This document shows positions 18,699-26,915 of a stretch of 56,137 nucleotides of DNA, piece by piece (within the stretch, counting starts at the first letter, position 1; the number at the start of each line of letters is the position of its first letter). The notes beneath the pieces are model-generated. The model was not told the DNA's origin. It saw only the letters and a program-made list of their open reading frames with translations, and did not search any database. A program made the translations under genes and the position numbers. Source of the stretch: Nitrospira sp. CG24B (GTDB lineage Bacteria; Nitrospirota; Nitrospiria; Nitrospirales; Nitrospiraceae); assembly GCA_002869845.2 (NCBI GenBank), contig NEWS02000007.1:71290-127426 (forward strand), read 5' to 3'.

Positions 18699-19346
18699 AT
18701 GCTCACTCTCATCCAATTTCCCTGGTCCCCCTTCTGCATCACGATCAGGCACATCCTGACCCGCCATCGCATTCCGTTTCGCCTTCACAATATCGCCTAC
18801 CATGATCGAGATCCAATCATCAAAGCGACAAAGGGCCGAGGGCACACGGTGCCCTGCCTACTCGATGGAAAGCGTGGGATCTGTGACGTCACAGATTTTG
18901 GGCAAGAGGTGGCGCGTTACGTGGATCGACGCTATCGGCTCAACCTCTTTCCCAAAAACCTCGATGGGATGCAGGTGATTCTCTCACGCTATATCGAGAA
19001 CGAGCTGGAGATGGTGGGGTTCAAGGTGAACGATACGTATGTGATCCCGACCCGCCCCCTCATCGAACGGACCATGCTCATTCGCCATAAGGAACGGAAA
19101 TTCGGAAGAGGATGCGTCCGGGAATGGACCAGCCACCGGCGGTATCTGTGCAAACAGTTCGCGGAACTCTTGAAGCCGATCGATGACATGCTGGCAGCTT
19201 CGCCGTTTCTTCTGGCCGATCGCCCATTGTTCGTGGATTACAATCTGTATGGTGTACTCGGCAACTACCTGTTCAACGGCAAGACACGATTGCCCAATCT
19301 GAAACACCTGCGACGCTGGCATCGAACGATGGACCTTGTTCCTTGA
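18699..19346 (+). CDS. Glutathione S-transferase-like protein
   Basis: A 215-residue protein with an N-terminal thioredoxin-fold GST domain. LIQFPWSPFCITIRHIL gives a PFC motif at the usual active-site position, and TVPCLLDGKRGICDVTDFG contains the cis-Pro and the glutathione-binding segment. The helical C-terminal domain includes the PFLLADRPLFVDYNLYGVL stretch typical of the family (xLxADRPSxADxxLYG). Substrate is unknown. It is convergent with the TfoX-like gene, only a few bases apart. Confidence 0.8.
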   Translation: MLTLIQFPWSPFCITIRHILTRHRIPFRLHNIAYHDRDPIIKATKGRGHTVPCLLDGKRGICDVTDFGQEVARYVDRRYRLNLFPKNLDGMQVILSRYIENELEMVGFKVNDTYVIPTRPLIERTMLIRHKERKFGRGCVREWTSHRRYLCKQFAELLKPIDDMLAASPFLLADRPLFVDYNLYGVLGNYLFNGKTRLPNLKHLRRWHRTMDLVP

Positions 19347-19350
19347 CCAC

Positions 19351-19812
19351 TCACTCTGCAAGTTTCTTCAGTGCTCTTCCATACCGCCGATTTACCCGAT
19401 TTAACGCCGCACTGAACTTTTTCTGCCGAGCCGCATCCCGCTCTGGTGTCACAGTAGCCTTCCGCGGAGGTTTTGCCTTCTTTTTCTTCGGCGGCTTCGA
19501 TTTGGCGCACTTGACCGCCTCGTCGAGCCATGAAGCTAGACCGGACGCCGTACGATAGCCAGCTTCGCTGATGAACAGGAAGCCTTTGAGTGGCTTTCCG
19601 GTGAAATCCATTTCATGAGCGTGCGGTTTCGAGAGAAGTGTTTCGTAGCGGTCCGGCATGACACGAACCATGAGGCGGTCCTTCTCGATCCCACAGCACA
19701 TGTGGCCGTTGAGCATGAAACAGAGCCCGCCGAACATAGGCTTCTCCTCCACCCCGTTTCGGCGCTTGAAGTAGCCCCTGATTCGTTCTGCCAATCGCTC
19801 GTTACAAGCCAT
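19351..19812 (-). CDS. TfoX N-terminal-domain protein
   Basis: A 153-residue protein. Residues 1-100 match the TfoX/Sxy N-terminal domain: ERIRGYFKRRNGVEEKPMFGGLCFMLNGHMCCGI, then DRLMVRV, MDFTGKPLKGFLFI and LASWLDEAVKCAKSKP. After this comes a Lys/Arg-rich tail (PPKKKKAKPPRKA) of about 50 residues that could bind nucleic acid. Full TfoX regulates natural competence, but stand-alone N-terminal-domain proteins are widespread and mostly uncharacterised. A role in competence should not be assumed. Confidence 0.85.
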   Translation of the reverse strand: MACNERLAERIRGYFKRRNGVEEKPMFGGLCFMLNGHMCCGIEKDRLMVRVMPDRYETLLSKPHAHEMDFTGKPLKGFLFISEAGYRTASGLASWLDEAVKCAKSKPPKKKKAKPPRKATVTPERDAARQKKFSAALNRVNRRYGRALKKLAE

Positions 19813-19896
19813 CTCACGCCCTCTCGCTTCAACGCTTTGTATTCACCAACAACGATCGTGGATTGGTACTCCCATTTTGGTATACTCTTCGGGACC

Positions 19897-20295
19897 ATGC
19901 CACCCGATGCCCCGGCTTCACCGCCTTCACCGAGCGATCGCCGTGAATATTATCGCATCACTGTCTCGCTCCCCATCTGTCTTCAGCCTGAGTCAGATAC
20001 TACCGAGAACGAGTTCGTCGAGAAAGCAGTGAATCTGAGTGCCGGGGGCATCGGCGTCACGCTGAACCAGACCTTCGAGGTGAACGCCATTCTCTCCTGC
20101 GCCCTGCTCCTTCCCGGCGAGGTGCTCTTTAAGTCTCACCTTCAAGTATTGCGTGTGGATCCCATCCCCTACCCGCTCAACACGTATCGCCTCCATGGCC
20201 GCTTCATCAGGATGGCCACTGCGGATCGAGAACTGCTGATCCGGCATATTATCCAATTTCAACGCGAACACCTCAACAAGCACTACTCCGCCTGA
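19897..20295 (+). CDS. PilZ-domain protein (1 of 5)
   Basis: A 132-residue single PilZ domain. The c-di-GMP-binding motifs are both present: RREYYR near residue 16 and NLSAGGIG in the middle. The rest follows the family's beta-barrel pattern and ends in a helix (ADRELLIRHIIQFQREHL). Such stand-alone proteins act as c-di-GMP-responsive adaptors. The start at ATG 19897 is chosen because the domain begins shortly after; the frame is open further upstream. Another PilZ gene follows 110 bases downstream. Confidence 0.88.
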   Translation: MPPDAPASPPSPSDRREYYRITVSLPICLQPESDTTENEFVEKAVNLSAGGIGVTLNQTFEVNAILSCALLLPGEVLFKSHLQVLRVDPIPYPLNTYRLHGRFIRMATADRELLIRHIIQFQREHLNKHYSA

Positions 20296-20406
20296 ATAGG
20301 CACAGCCTTCACGGTGAAGAGGCCCCGAACAACTCTGGAGAACCCGTTTCGTCCCCGCGAAAGGGGGATACATTCTGCCGCGCGAGGCCGACTACACTAG
20401 GTCACC

Positions 20407-20778
20407 GTGGAATCCACACGCTCCTATCAGCGCCATCACTATCGCGTCCCGCTTGCCATGCAATACCCCGTGATGTTTTCCGATGCGGAAATAATCGCGG
20501 AAGGAACAGTCATGAACCTGACGGTGTTCGGCTGCGCGATCGAATGTGCCGATACCATCCCAGAAGGAACGACACTGCGGATGCGGCTCATCCTCCCGGA
20601 TCAGGCGCAGTCACTCCCGGTCGAAGAAGCGGAGGTCCGATGGACCCAAGGGAATCGAATGGGGCTTCAGTTTCACAGGGTGGAGCGGGCGGCGGATTTT
20701 CGGCTCCACAGCTTTGTGTGGGATCGGATGGTCGAACGGCTCCACACGATCACTCAGGAAGGACTTTCACCTTCTTGA
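20407..20778 (+). CDS. PilZ-domain protein (2 of 5)
   Basis: A 123-residue PilZ protein starting at GTG 20407. The RHHYR motif is intact. The second motif reads NLTVFG, with Thr replacing the usual Ser, which may weaken c-di-GMP binding. The barrel strands (VEEAEVRWTQGNRMGLQF) and C-terminal helix are present. Its 3' end overlaps the convergent YbhN-type gene by 25 bases. Confidence 0.85.
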   Translation: MESTRSYQRHHYRVPLAMQYPVMFSDAEIIAEGTVMNLTVFGCAIECADTIPEGTTLRMRLILPDQAQSLPVEEAEVRWTQGNRMGLQFHRVERAADFRLHSFVWDRMVERLHTITQEGLSPS

Positions 20779-21761
20779 TCCCGAGGGCTCCTGCCTTTTC
20801 CCACGAGGGCCAGACACAAGAGTCCGATGCCAATCCAAACCACTTCGCGGAATCGTCGGAGCAGCGCAAAGGTGATGCCCGTCACATCGCTGTAGCCGAA
20901 GGCTTGCAGCAAGAGGAGATTGCCGGCATCCTGCGCCCCGAGACTACCAGGGATGAAAAAGGTCCCGCCTTTAATGAGGGCTGCCAAGGCGCCCATCGCG
21001 ATGACCGACCACAGACTGGCGGAATCGCCTAGGAAATAGATGATCACAAAAACTTCTAACGATTCGGCCAGCCAGCCGAAAAAGCACACCCCGGTCGAGA
21101 GAGCAAAAGTCCCACGATGCTGGCTGTAGAAATTCAGAATGGTCTGGTCGATCGAGCGTAAGTGCTCCTCTTGCGCTTCTAGAACCTGGATCCGCATTCC
21201 CAGCTTCTTCATGATTGCCAGCATCGAAGCAAAGAGCCCGCGCTGTTGGACAAAGATAAACCCGGCAATCGAACAGACTAATACCGCCACACTCACGACC
21301 GCAGCTGTGATGGTCTGTTCCGCCGAACTCCCGACGCCCAAAATCAACAATCCAATGGCGATCCCGACGAGAATATAGAACACCTCGGCAATCGTGAGAG
21401 TCGTCTTGGCAATCACCACGGACGCGGCCCCTTCCGCCATCGGAACATTGTATTGTTTCAGCAGGTAGGCCTTCAGTGGTTCGCCGCCCATGTAGGCTGT
21501 GGGTGTCGTCATATTCACAACCTCCCCGGCGGTCCTGATCGTGAGGAGCCGCCAAAACGGGATCACTTGCGCGAATGACCCCAATACCAGCTTCCAACCA
21601 TATGCCTCGATCACATACATAATGAGAGAGGGAATCAGGATGATCACCAAGGGGAGGGGGCCTAGCCGCAATGCCGCATCGTAGATGTTACCGGGTCCAA
21701 TCTGCCAGACAAGAACGCCAAGAACGATGAGGCCAAGGGCTAGTAGGATATAGCGCAACAC
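20754..21761 (-). CDS. YbhN/LPG-synthase-TM-type integral membrane protein
   Basis: About 335 residues with seven or eight predicted membrane helices, of the UPF0104/lysylphosphatidylglycerol synthase TM family. Marks are RTAGEVVNMTTPTAYMGGEPLKAYLL near residue 80 and the C-terminal FFIPGSLGAQDAGNLLLL segment. Members include membrane flippases and proteins of unknown role. As the last gene of the putative phosphonolipid operon it could move or modify the product lipid; this is inference. The start is uncertain: GTG 21761 follows the stop of the upstream gene by 25 bases, and the long open frame upstream overlaps that gene. Confidence 0.75.
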   Translation of the reverse strand: MLRYILLALGLIVLGVLVWQIGPGNIYDAALRLGPLPLVIILIPSLIMYVIEAYGWKLVLGSFAQVIPFWRLLTIRTAGEVVNMTTPTAYMGGEPLKAYLLKQYNVPMAEGAASVVIAKTTLTIAEVFYILVGIAIGLLILGVGSSAEQTITAAVVSVAVLVCSIAGFIFVQQRGLFASMLAIMKKLGMRIQVLEAQEEHLRSIDQTILNFYSQHRGTFALSTGVCFFGWLAESLEVFVIIYFLGDSASLWSVIAMGALAALIKGGTFFIPGSLGAQDAGNLLLLQAFGYSDVTGITFALLRRFREVVWIGIGLLCLALVGKGRSPRDQEGESPS

Positions 21762-21786
21762 GTTAGTCGGATGGCGAACGGGGCAT

Positions 21787-23223
21787 TTATGGCCGAGGAG
21801 ACGAGACCGCGGATGGGCGGATGACCCAGCCCATGGCACAGGCAAAGAGCAATGCGCCGGCTGCCGCGAAGATGAGAAACCAATACAGCTGGTCGAACAG
21901 GGCAAAGCCCAACAGCGCTGCAGAAAAATCTCTGCTGGCCACATTTTTCAGCATGACGTCAGCCCATGCTGCATGGGCAGGGGTGCTCCAGCCACTCACC
22001 GCTTTAATCTTTTGCGCCTTTTCGACGAGTACAAGTGAGAGGCCGTTGCCAAACACCGCAGCGGTGCCGAGTGCGAGCGGAACCCAGTCGTCCGCTTGTC
22101 CAATCTGAGTCGTATAGAGTCCCACGGCAATACCCGCAAAAATCGCCATGTGCACGATGTTGTCCAACACGATATCCAGCCAGGCACCAAGCGGCGACTC
22201 GGTAAAGGTCAACCGCGCGACTTCGCCGTCGCAGCAATCGATAACGGCCGCCAATTGAAATAAGATGGCTGCCACGATACCGGCGCTATAGGTGCCCATC
22301 CCAAATCCTGCAGCCGCCAGCAGACCAACTAACCCGGCAAGGACCGTGATGGAATTGGGCGACAGCCCCATGGCGAGAAACAGGCGGGTAAACCAGCGAG
22401 AGACTTTACGATTGAAATAGCGATCGACGAACCCTTCGAATTCCCCCTTGAGTGAATTGAACAACTTCTTTTCGGCTGCTTGGACGTCGGACAGCGTTCG
22501 AACGGGTTGGTACCAATTCCCCTGCTTCGCTTCAGCCGAGACAACACACACTCGACCATCCGTCGCGGCCCGTTCAAGCCACTGGCGGATCGGAGGGCTT
22601 CCCTTCTCACTCACAGTTTGATTCGTGGTGCTCATCAGGCTTGCCGGGACGACCACTAACTCAGCCACACGTAAGGCAGGACTGTCGAAACGAGGAGGGG
22701 CAAAAATCGTCGGACGATCAGACTGGACTTTCGCTCGCAGGCTCTGCACCATATACTGATCGACCTGCCCCTGTGAGGCTTGCGAGACCACAATGGCCTG
22801 ACCGTCCTGCACCTCACGCCGCAACCGTTCAATCAACCCTCGAGAGAACACGCTATTAACGCTCGCGACCAACGCAAAGCCATGCACTTCGGCCGCCAAG
22901 GCTTCCCAGGTCCGAGGATCATCGAGAGGAAATTCGCGGATTGGCATCCATCGGACGGGAATCGTGACGCGTGGCCCTTTGCCGAGGGCCTGTTTCAGCT
23001 GTTCCTCCTCAGAACCAGACAGGACGATTAATTGACGAATGCCCGCCCGCTGCAAGGTGAGTACGGTTCGCTGAAAGAGCCCGATCCCCACAACACTGGT
23101 CAGGGGCCCTATATCGTCAACCTGCGTCCCAATCGGACAGCCGAATACCCCGACCGAGGGTAGCAGAATCGCCGTGGCCAACCCTTGAATCTCGACTCTC
23201 CTTTGGAGGATGCTCTTACTCAT
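21787..23223 (-). CDS. Nucleotidyltransferase-like / CDP-alcohol phosphatidyltransferase fusion
   Basis: About 478 residues. The first 270 resemble a sugar-nucleotidyltransferase fold (GPLTSVVGIGLFQRTVLTLQRAGIRQLIVL) but lack the GG-x-G-x-R loop, so this half may be inactive. The C-terminal half is a CDP-alcohol phosphatidyltransferase with several membrane helices and a perfect catalytic motif: D329-x2-D332-G333-x2-A336-R337, then G after 8 residues, D and D. Such enzymes transfer a head group between CDP/CMP donors and alcohols. The layout recalls IPCT-DIPPS fusions. In this operon it is the candidate enzyme joining an activated phosphonate to a lipid. ATG 23223 is used; GTG 23274 is possible. 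Confidence 0.82.
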   Translation of the reverse strand: MSKSILQRRVEIQGLATAILLPSVGVFGCPIGTQVDDIGPLTSVVGIGLFQRTVLTLQRAGIRQLIVLSGSEEEQLKQALGKGPRVTIPVRWMPIREFPLDDPRTWEALAAEVHGFALVASVNSVFSRGLIERLRREVQDGQAIVVSQASQGQVDQYMVQSLRAKVQSDRPTIFAPPRFDSPALRVAELVVVPASLMSTTNQTVSEKGSPPIRQWLERAATDGRVCVVSAEAKQGNWYQPVRTLSDVQAAEKKLFNSLKGEFEGFVDRYFNRKVSRWFTRLFLAMGLSPNSITVLAGLVGLLAAAGFGMGTYSAGIVAAILFQLAAVIDCCDGEVARLTFTESPLGAWLDIVLDNIVHMAIFAGIAVGLYTTQIGQADDWVPLALGTAAVFGNGLSLVLVEKAQKIKAVSGWSTPAHAAWADVMLKNVASRDFSAALLGFALFDQLYWFLIFAAAGALLFACAMGWVIRPSAVSSPRP

Positions 23224-23309
23224 GTTCTCTAGGCGCCGAGGTCTGCTCCTCAGTGTTCCCTTGCGTAGAGTCACTCTTCATCGGACAGCGGACCATACTG
23301 AAGACTTTC

Positions 23310-24029
23310 TCATAATTTTGGCAAAACTTCCAATTCAGCTTTTCTTACGTCTTCAATGAAATCGATCTCGGTCCAGGGCAACCCCCCAATCCGTTCATAG
23401 CCAACCCGCACGTCCTGAAAATACGGCCGCAGCGCGTCCTCATACTCCATCTCCCACGAGCCTCGGTCGATGTAGCCGCGGAGCGACGAGACCACGTGAG
23501 GCGTGTCGGCATGCCGAACCCGAAGAAATCCAACCCCTTCACCGGCGTATTCGTAACGTTCCGGCATATTCTTCGTCAGCGCAATCACTCGGCCCCCGGC
23601 CACAACCACCATGCATTCCTCTCCAGTTTGCTGTACCGTCTCATCCATCAACAGCGCATTCTCACAGGGTGACGCCACGAGACGTCGTAGGATGTCCGGA
23701 TGGAACAGCACATCGGCATCCATCACGATGGTGTCGTCGTCGAGCGCGGTTCGCGCAATCCACAGTGAGGAAATACTGCCCCTATGAAACTGTTCGTTGA
23801 CCAAAAACGTGACGTTGACGCCGCAACAATCCTGCTCGACCGCCGCGCGAATCATCTCCTGCTTGTATCCGACAACAATCTCCGCCCGGCGAATCCCCAC
23901 GGAAACCAGCGACTCCAGATAGCGATGCAGGAGCGACCGGCCGCCAATCTCGATGAGGCATTTCGGGTGATGCTGGGTCACTTCCCACAAACGCTTTCCG
24001 ACTCCCGCTGCCAGAATGACCGCCTTCAT
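23310..24029 (-). CDS. LicC/PntC-like cytidylyltransferase
   Basis: A 239-residue NTP transferase. The N-terminal loop LAAGVGKRL binds CTP, followed by PKCLIEIGGRSLLHRYLESL, the IVMDADVLF metal-binding Asp pair, and a C-terminal PWTEIDFIEDVRKAE typical of the phosphocholine/2-aminoethylphosphonate cytidylyltransferase group (LicC, PntC). The start ATG overlaps the stop of the aminotransferase gene by 4 bases. Given that neighbour, activation of 2-aminoethylphosphonate to CMP-AEP is the most likely reaction. Phosphocholine, phosphoethanolamine or a sugar phosphate cannot be ruled out from sequence. Confidence 0.82.
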   Translation of the reverse strand: MKAVILAAGVGKRLWEVTQHHPKCLIEIGGRSLLHRYLESLVSVGIRRAEIVVGYKQEMIRAAVEQDCCGVNVTFLVNEQFHRGSISSLWIARTALDDDTIVMDADVLFHPDILRRLVASPCENALLMDETVQQTGEECMVVVAGGRVIALTKNMPERYEYAGEGVGFLRVRHADTPHVVSSLRGYIDRGSWEMEYEDALRPYFQDVRVGYERIGGLPWTEIDFIEDVRKAELEVLPKL

Positions 24030-25108
24030 ATTGATTTGCAGACCTGTTCGAAGGCGTCGAGAAATCCGCCAAACTGCGCCTCGGACAGTGCCCCCATATT
24101 GGCTACGCGAAAAATCTTGTTTTCCAAGTTGCCCTGCCCGGCATAAATGACATAGCCCTGCTGCTTCAGACGGTCATGCAACGCCTGGTAAGAAACCCCG
24201 TCTGGCAGGTGATAGGCCGTAATGGTGTTCGATTGTCGGTCCGCCGGGAGAAGCGCCTTCACACCGAACTTGGCCATTCGTTCACGAATCAGGGTCGCCA
24301 TCTTCTTATACCGCTGGATGCGATTGGCCACGCCTTCCTCGAGCAACTCATTAAGCGCTTCGTCAAAAGCATAGTAGACCTGCACCGCGGGCGTGAAGGG
24401 AATCGTGCCTCGCCCCTCGTTGTCGATGTAATGGGTCAGATGGAGATACCACGAGCGCTTTGGATACGCCCGCATTCTCTCGACGAACCCCTTTCGCACA
24501 AGCACGAACGAGACGCCTGGGAACCCCTGAATGCACTTTCCCGCCGTCCCCGTCACCATATAGATGTGCGACTTGGCGATATTCAGCGTTTCACCTGCCA
24601 ACGCACTGACGGCATCCAGCACAAACACGCGATTCTGATTGTCGACGATCTCGGCAATCTCATGGACAGGGTTGAGGAGTCCGGTGGTGGTCTCATGGTG
24701 CACCATGCCGACGGCATGCACTTCCTGATGCTGTCGCAAGGCCAGCAGGAGCTTCTCAGGGTCTGGCCGAACCGTCCAGTCATACTTCAACTCGCTCACC
24801 CCCAGGCGATGGAGGCCCACAATATGGGACATCCGTTCACCATAGACACCGTTGTTGAGGATAAGCATCCGGCGACCGTGAGGAAGCGACGACATCAAGG
24901 CGGCTTCGACGGCAGCTGTGCCCGATCCGGTCATCACGACGGCGACGTAGTCCGATTCGGATCCGGGGACAAAGGCTTTGAGCAGCTTGGCTTGGATGCG
25001 GTGAAGCAGTTCTGAAAATTCGTCTTCTCGATGACAGATATCGGGTGTCAGCAGCGTCTGCCGCACCCGCTCGGACACGTTCACTGGACCAGGATTTAGG
25101 AGAACCAC
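24026..25108 (-). CDS. PhnW-like 2-aminoethylphosphonate-pyruvate aminotransferase
   Basis: A 360-residue class V PLP-dependent aminotransferase. It opens with LLNPGPVNVSERVRQTLL and PDICHREDEF, the PhnW signature. The cofactor Asp is in LDAVSALAGE (Asp165) and the Schiff-base Lys is Lys191 in GTAGKCIQGFPG. PhnW interconverts phosphonoacetaldehyde plus alanine with 2-aminoethylphosphonate plus pyruvate. Serine- and alanine-glyoxylate aminotransferases are relatives. The gene lies between the TPP decarboxylase pair (36 bases away) and the cytidylyltransferase (4-base overlap), which favours a biosynthetic rather than degradative role. Confidence 0.85.
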   Translation of the reverse strand: MVLLNPGPVNVSERVRQTLLTPDICHREDEFSELLHRIQAKLLKAFVPGSESDYVAVVMTGSGTAAVEAALMSSLPHGRRMLILNNGVYGERMSHIVGLHRLGVSELKYDWTVRPDPEKLLLALRQHQEVHAVGMVHHETTTGLLNPVHEIAEIVDNQNRVFVLDAVSALAGETLNIAKSHIYMVTGTAGKCIQGFPGVSFVLVRKGFVERMRAYPKRSWYLHLTHYIDNEGRGTIPFTPAVQVYYAFDEALNELLEEGVANRIQRYKKMATLIRERMAKFGVKALLPADRQSNTITAYHLPDGVSYQALHDRLKQQGYVIYAGQGNLENKIFRVANMGALSEAQFGGFLDAFEQVCKSI

Positions 25109-25144
25109 TCTTCTCTCCTTTTCTCAGAGCGCGTGATGAACTCC

Positions 25145-25726
25145 CTATTCTTCAATCGCCTTCATGAATCGACGGGTGATGTCCGGCGGGTCGTGCAGGA
25201 CGCGACCAGCATCTTCCACAAATTCGTTCACCTTGATGAGCAACATGCTAGGCCCATCCTTCTTCAGCATGTCCTTGAACTCGTAGACGAGATCGTCACG
25301 ATCAAGGACCCGTTCCACATTCACGTAGCCCGCCGACTTCGCCACTTTCTCCAGCGGCACCACGTTGGAGATCGTCGGCTGGTTTCCGGTCGTTCCGTAC
25401 ACTTCATTGTCGAAGACGACATGGATAAAGTTTTTGGGGTTCAACGCACCAACCGTCGCGAGTGTACCCATTCCCATGAGCACATTTCCGTCGCCATCGA
25501 AGGTAATCACCTGCTTATTCGGCTTGGCGAGCGCGACACCGAGTGCAATAGCTGAAGCATTCCCCATGGAACCGATCATGTAGAAATGAGTAGGGCGATC
25601 CGCGATCTTGTGCGCCTCGCGCGAGGGAAACCCGTTGCAGATAATAACGGGCTGATCGGTCAGCAACTCCAGCAAGGCTTCCATGGCCTGCGCCCGACTG
25701 ATCAATGTGCCTTGTTCGGGTCTCAT
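25145..25726 (-). CDS. Sulfopyruvate/phosphonopyruvate decarboxylase, TPP-binding (beta) subunit
   Basis: A 193-residue PP-domain subunit of a TPP enzyme. The TPP/Mg motif is TFDGDGNVLMGMG (GDGN at 78-81) with the partner Asn in FDNEVYGTTGNQPT; GSMGNASAIALG precedes it. It matches ComE of methanogens and the C-terminal half of phosphonopyruvate decarboxylase (Ppd). Its ATG overlaps the TGA of the alpha-subunit gene. Ppd draws the unfavourable PEP mutase reaction forward by decarboxylating phosphonopyruvate. The neighbours favour phosphonopyruvate over sulfopyruvate, but sequence alone does not decide. Confidence 0.85.
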   Translation of the reverse strand: MRPEQGTLISRAQAMEALLELLTDQPVIICNGFPSREAHKIADRPTHFYMIGSMGNASAIALGVALAKPNKQVITFDGDGNVLMGMGTLATVGALNPKNFIHVVFDNEVYGTTGNQPTISNVVPLEKVAKSAGYVNVERVLDRDDLVYEFKDMLKKDGPSMLLIKVNEFVEDAGRVLHDPPDITRRFMKAIEE

Positions 25727-26220
25727 GGATGCAATCCCTTGACCACGCCTTTGGTGATAAACAAGGCGACGGGAATCCGCTGCTTCATGAATGTCTCAGC
25801 GACCCACCTGAAATCTTCAATCACTGTTTTTTCAGTCAGGGTCCGGTGCGGAATCTTGACGGTATCAAGCAATTGCGGCATCACCTCTCCCATCACCAAA
25901 TGTTCAGGAGCATCCTTCCCTCCCTGCCCACGCCAGGAAACAATTAGTACGCAGGGTTGTTGATAAATCATATTCAGAGAAATGAGTGCATTGAGAGAAG
26001 TACCGAGTCCTGAATTCTGCATGAGCACGGCGGGGGTTTTCCCCGCCATATAGGCGCCCGCAGCCATGCCAACCGCTTCATCCTCACGAACCGCAGGAGT
26101 GTAGAGCCGACGGTTCATGAGTTCCGCAATGATTCCACCCAGAATCGAATCCGGCACACCGGTAAAGAAATTCACTCCCATGTCCTGCATCGTTTGGACG
26201 AACAAGTCGCTTTCAATCAC
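25723..26220 (-). CDS. Sulfopyruvate/phosphonopyruvate decarboxylase, Pyr-domain (alpha) subunit
   Basis: A 165-residue Pyr-domain subunit. The N-terminus has GVNFFTGVPDSILGGII. The REDEAVGMAAGAYMAG segment carries the Glu that activates the TPP aminopyrimidine, followed by AVLMQNSGLGTSLNAL and SWRGQGG. Length and motifs resemble ComD. GTG 26220 is chosen as start because GGGAGAAA lies 8 bases before it; the frame is open up to 26271. It is the first gene of the six-gene minus-strand operon. In many Ppd enzymes both halves are fused in one chain, so the split form is worth noting. Confidence 0.83.
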   Translation of the reverse strand: MIESDLFVQTMQDMGVNFFTGVPDSILGGIIAELMNRRLYTPAVREDEAVGMAAGAYMAGKTPAVLMQNSGLGTSLNALISLNMIYQQPCVLIVSWRGQGGKDAPEHLVMGEVMPQLLDTVKIPHRTLTEKTVIEDFRWVAETFMKQRIPVALFITKGVVKGLHP

Positions 26221-26320
26221 TGAACGTTTCTCCCTGGCGTATTGAGACCCACCCGTAGAAAGCCGGCGCATTATAAGATACGCCCTGCGAGGTTCTCAAG
26301 AAAGATCCGCGATTGAGTTG

Positions 26321-26357
26321 AACCCTCTCGCATGTTAGCGTTAGTAGCAAGAGGGTT
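26321..26357. promoter_or_regulatory. 8-bp inverted repeat in divergent promoter region
   Basis: AACCCTCT at 26321-26328 and AGAGGGTT at 26350-26357 are perfect inverted copies 21 bases apart. They lie between the divergent phosphonate-type operon and the plus-strand secreted paralogues. A TTGACA hexamer follows at 26371, only 10 bases before the plus-strand ATG, so it is unlikely to be that gene's -35. The repeat may be an operator; this is inference. Confidence 0.35.
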
Positions 26358-26380
26358 AGATCCGACTCCGTTGACAAAAG

Positions 26381-26911
26381 ATGAGCGCTCTCACCCAACC
26401 AAGACCCAATACCTTGCCGTTGGTCCTGATAATCGCCATCGTGATCGGTGCGAACTCAGCATGGGCTGTTCCCATGATGAATGACCCGAATGGATTTCAC
26501 GATATTCCTTGGGGCACCTCCTTGTCTGCACGCCAAGACCTAGAAACGATACGGGGAGGTCCTCATATCATTGAATACCTTCTCAAGAGAGAGCCGGCGT
26601 CATTCGCGGGAACAGAAATGACCAGCATCCTCTACGTGTCCCTGGATGATCAATTTGCGCGTGTCATGATCCGATACCAAGGGGAACAAGTTCATAAACA
26701 CGTGCTTCGCTTCTTGGAAAATCAATTCGGTGGGCTGGAGCGTATTCCCGGGCAGATGGCACGAGGTCTCAATCAGCAATACACATGGCGCGGCTCAGAT
26801 ACCGAGATTACGCTGACCTACCAAGCAGGCCCCGAGCGCGGCTACATCTTCATCGATAGCCGTACGCTCGCACCACGGTTCAACGACTTTATCACCGACT
26901 CCGCAGAGTAG
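26381..26911 (+). CDS. Exported protein of unknown function, paralogue A
   Basis: A 176-residue protein with an N-terminal hydrophobic segment ending near NSAWAVP (signal peptide). The mature part begins NDPNGFHDIPWGTSL, a motif shared with the next gene, and includes a FARVMIRYQGEQVHKHVLRFLENQFG segment. The FxxIPWGTS start is reminiscent of periplasmic domains that monitor small-molecule or envelope state, but no named family is assigned. The start at 26381 lacks a strong ribosome site. Its stop is 4 bases before the next gene's ATG. Confidence 0.7.
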   Translation: MSALTQPRPNTLPLVLIIAIVIGANSAWAVPMMNDPNGFHDIPWGTSLSARQDLETIRGGPHIIEYLLKREPASFAGTEMTSILYVSLDDQFARVMIRYQGEQVHKHVLRFLENQFGGLERIPGQMARGLNQQYTWRGSDTEITLTYQAGPERGYIFIDSRTLAPRFNDFITDSAE

Positions 26912-26915
26912 ATCG

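Noticed and set aside
19351..19812. TfoX as evidence of natural competence
   Set aside because: Only the N-terminal domain is present and no competence genes are nearby.
26371..26376. TTGACA as a -35 element
   Set aside because: It lies 10 bases before the ATG, leaving no room for a -10 element and leader.
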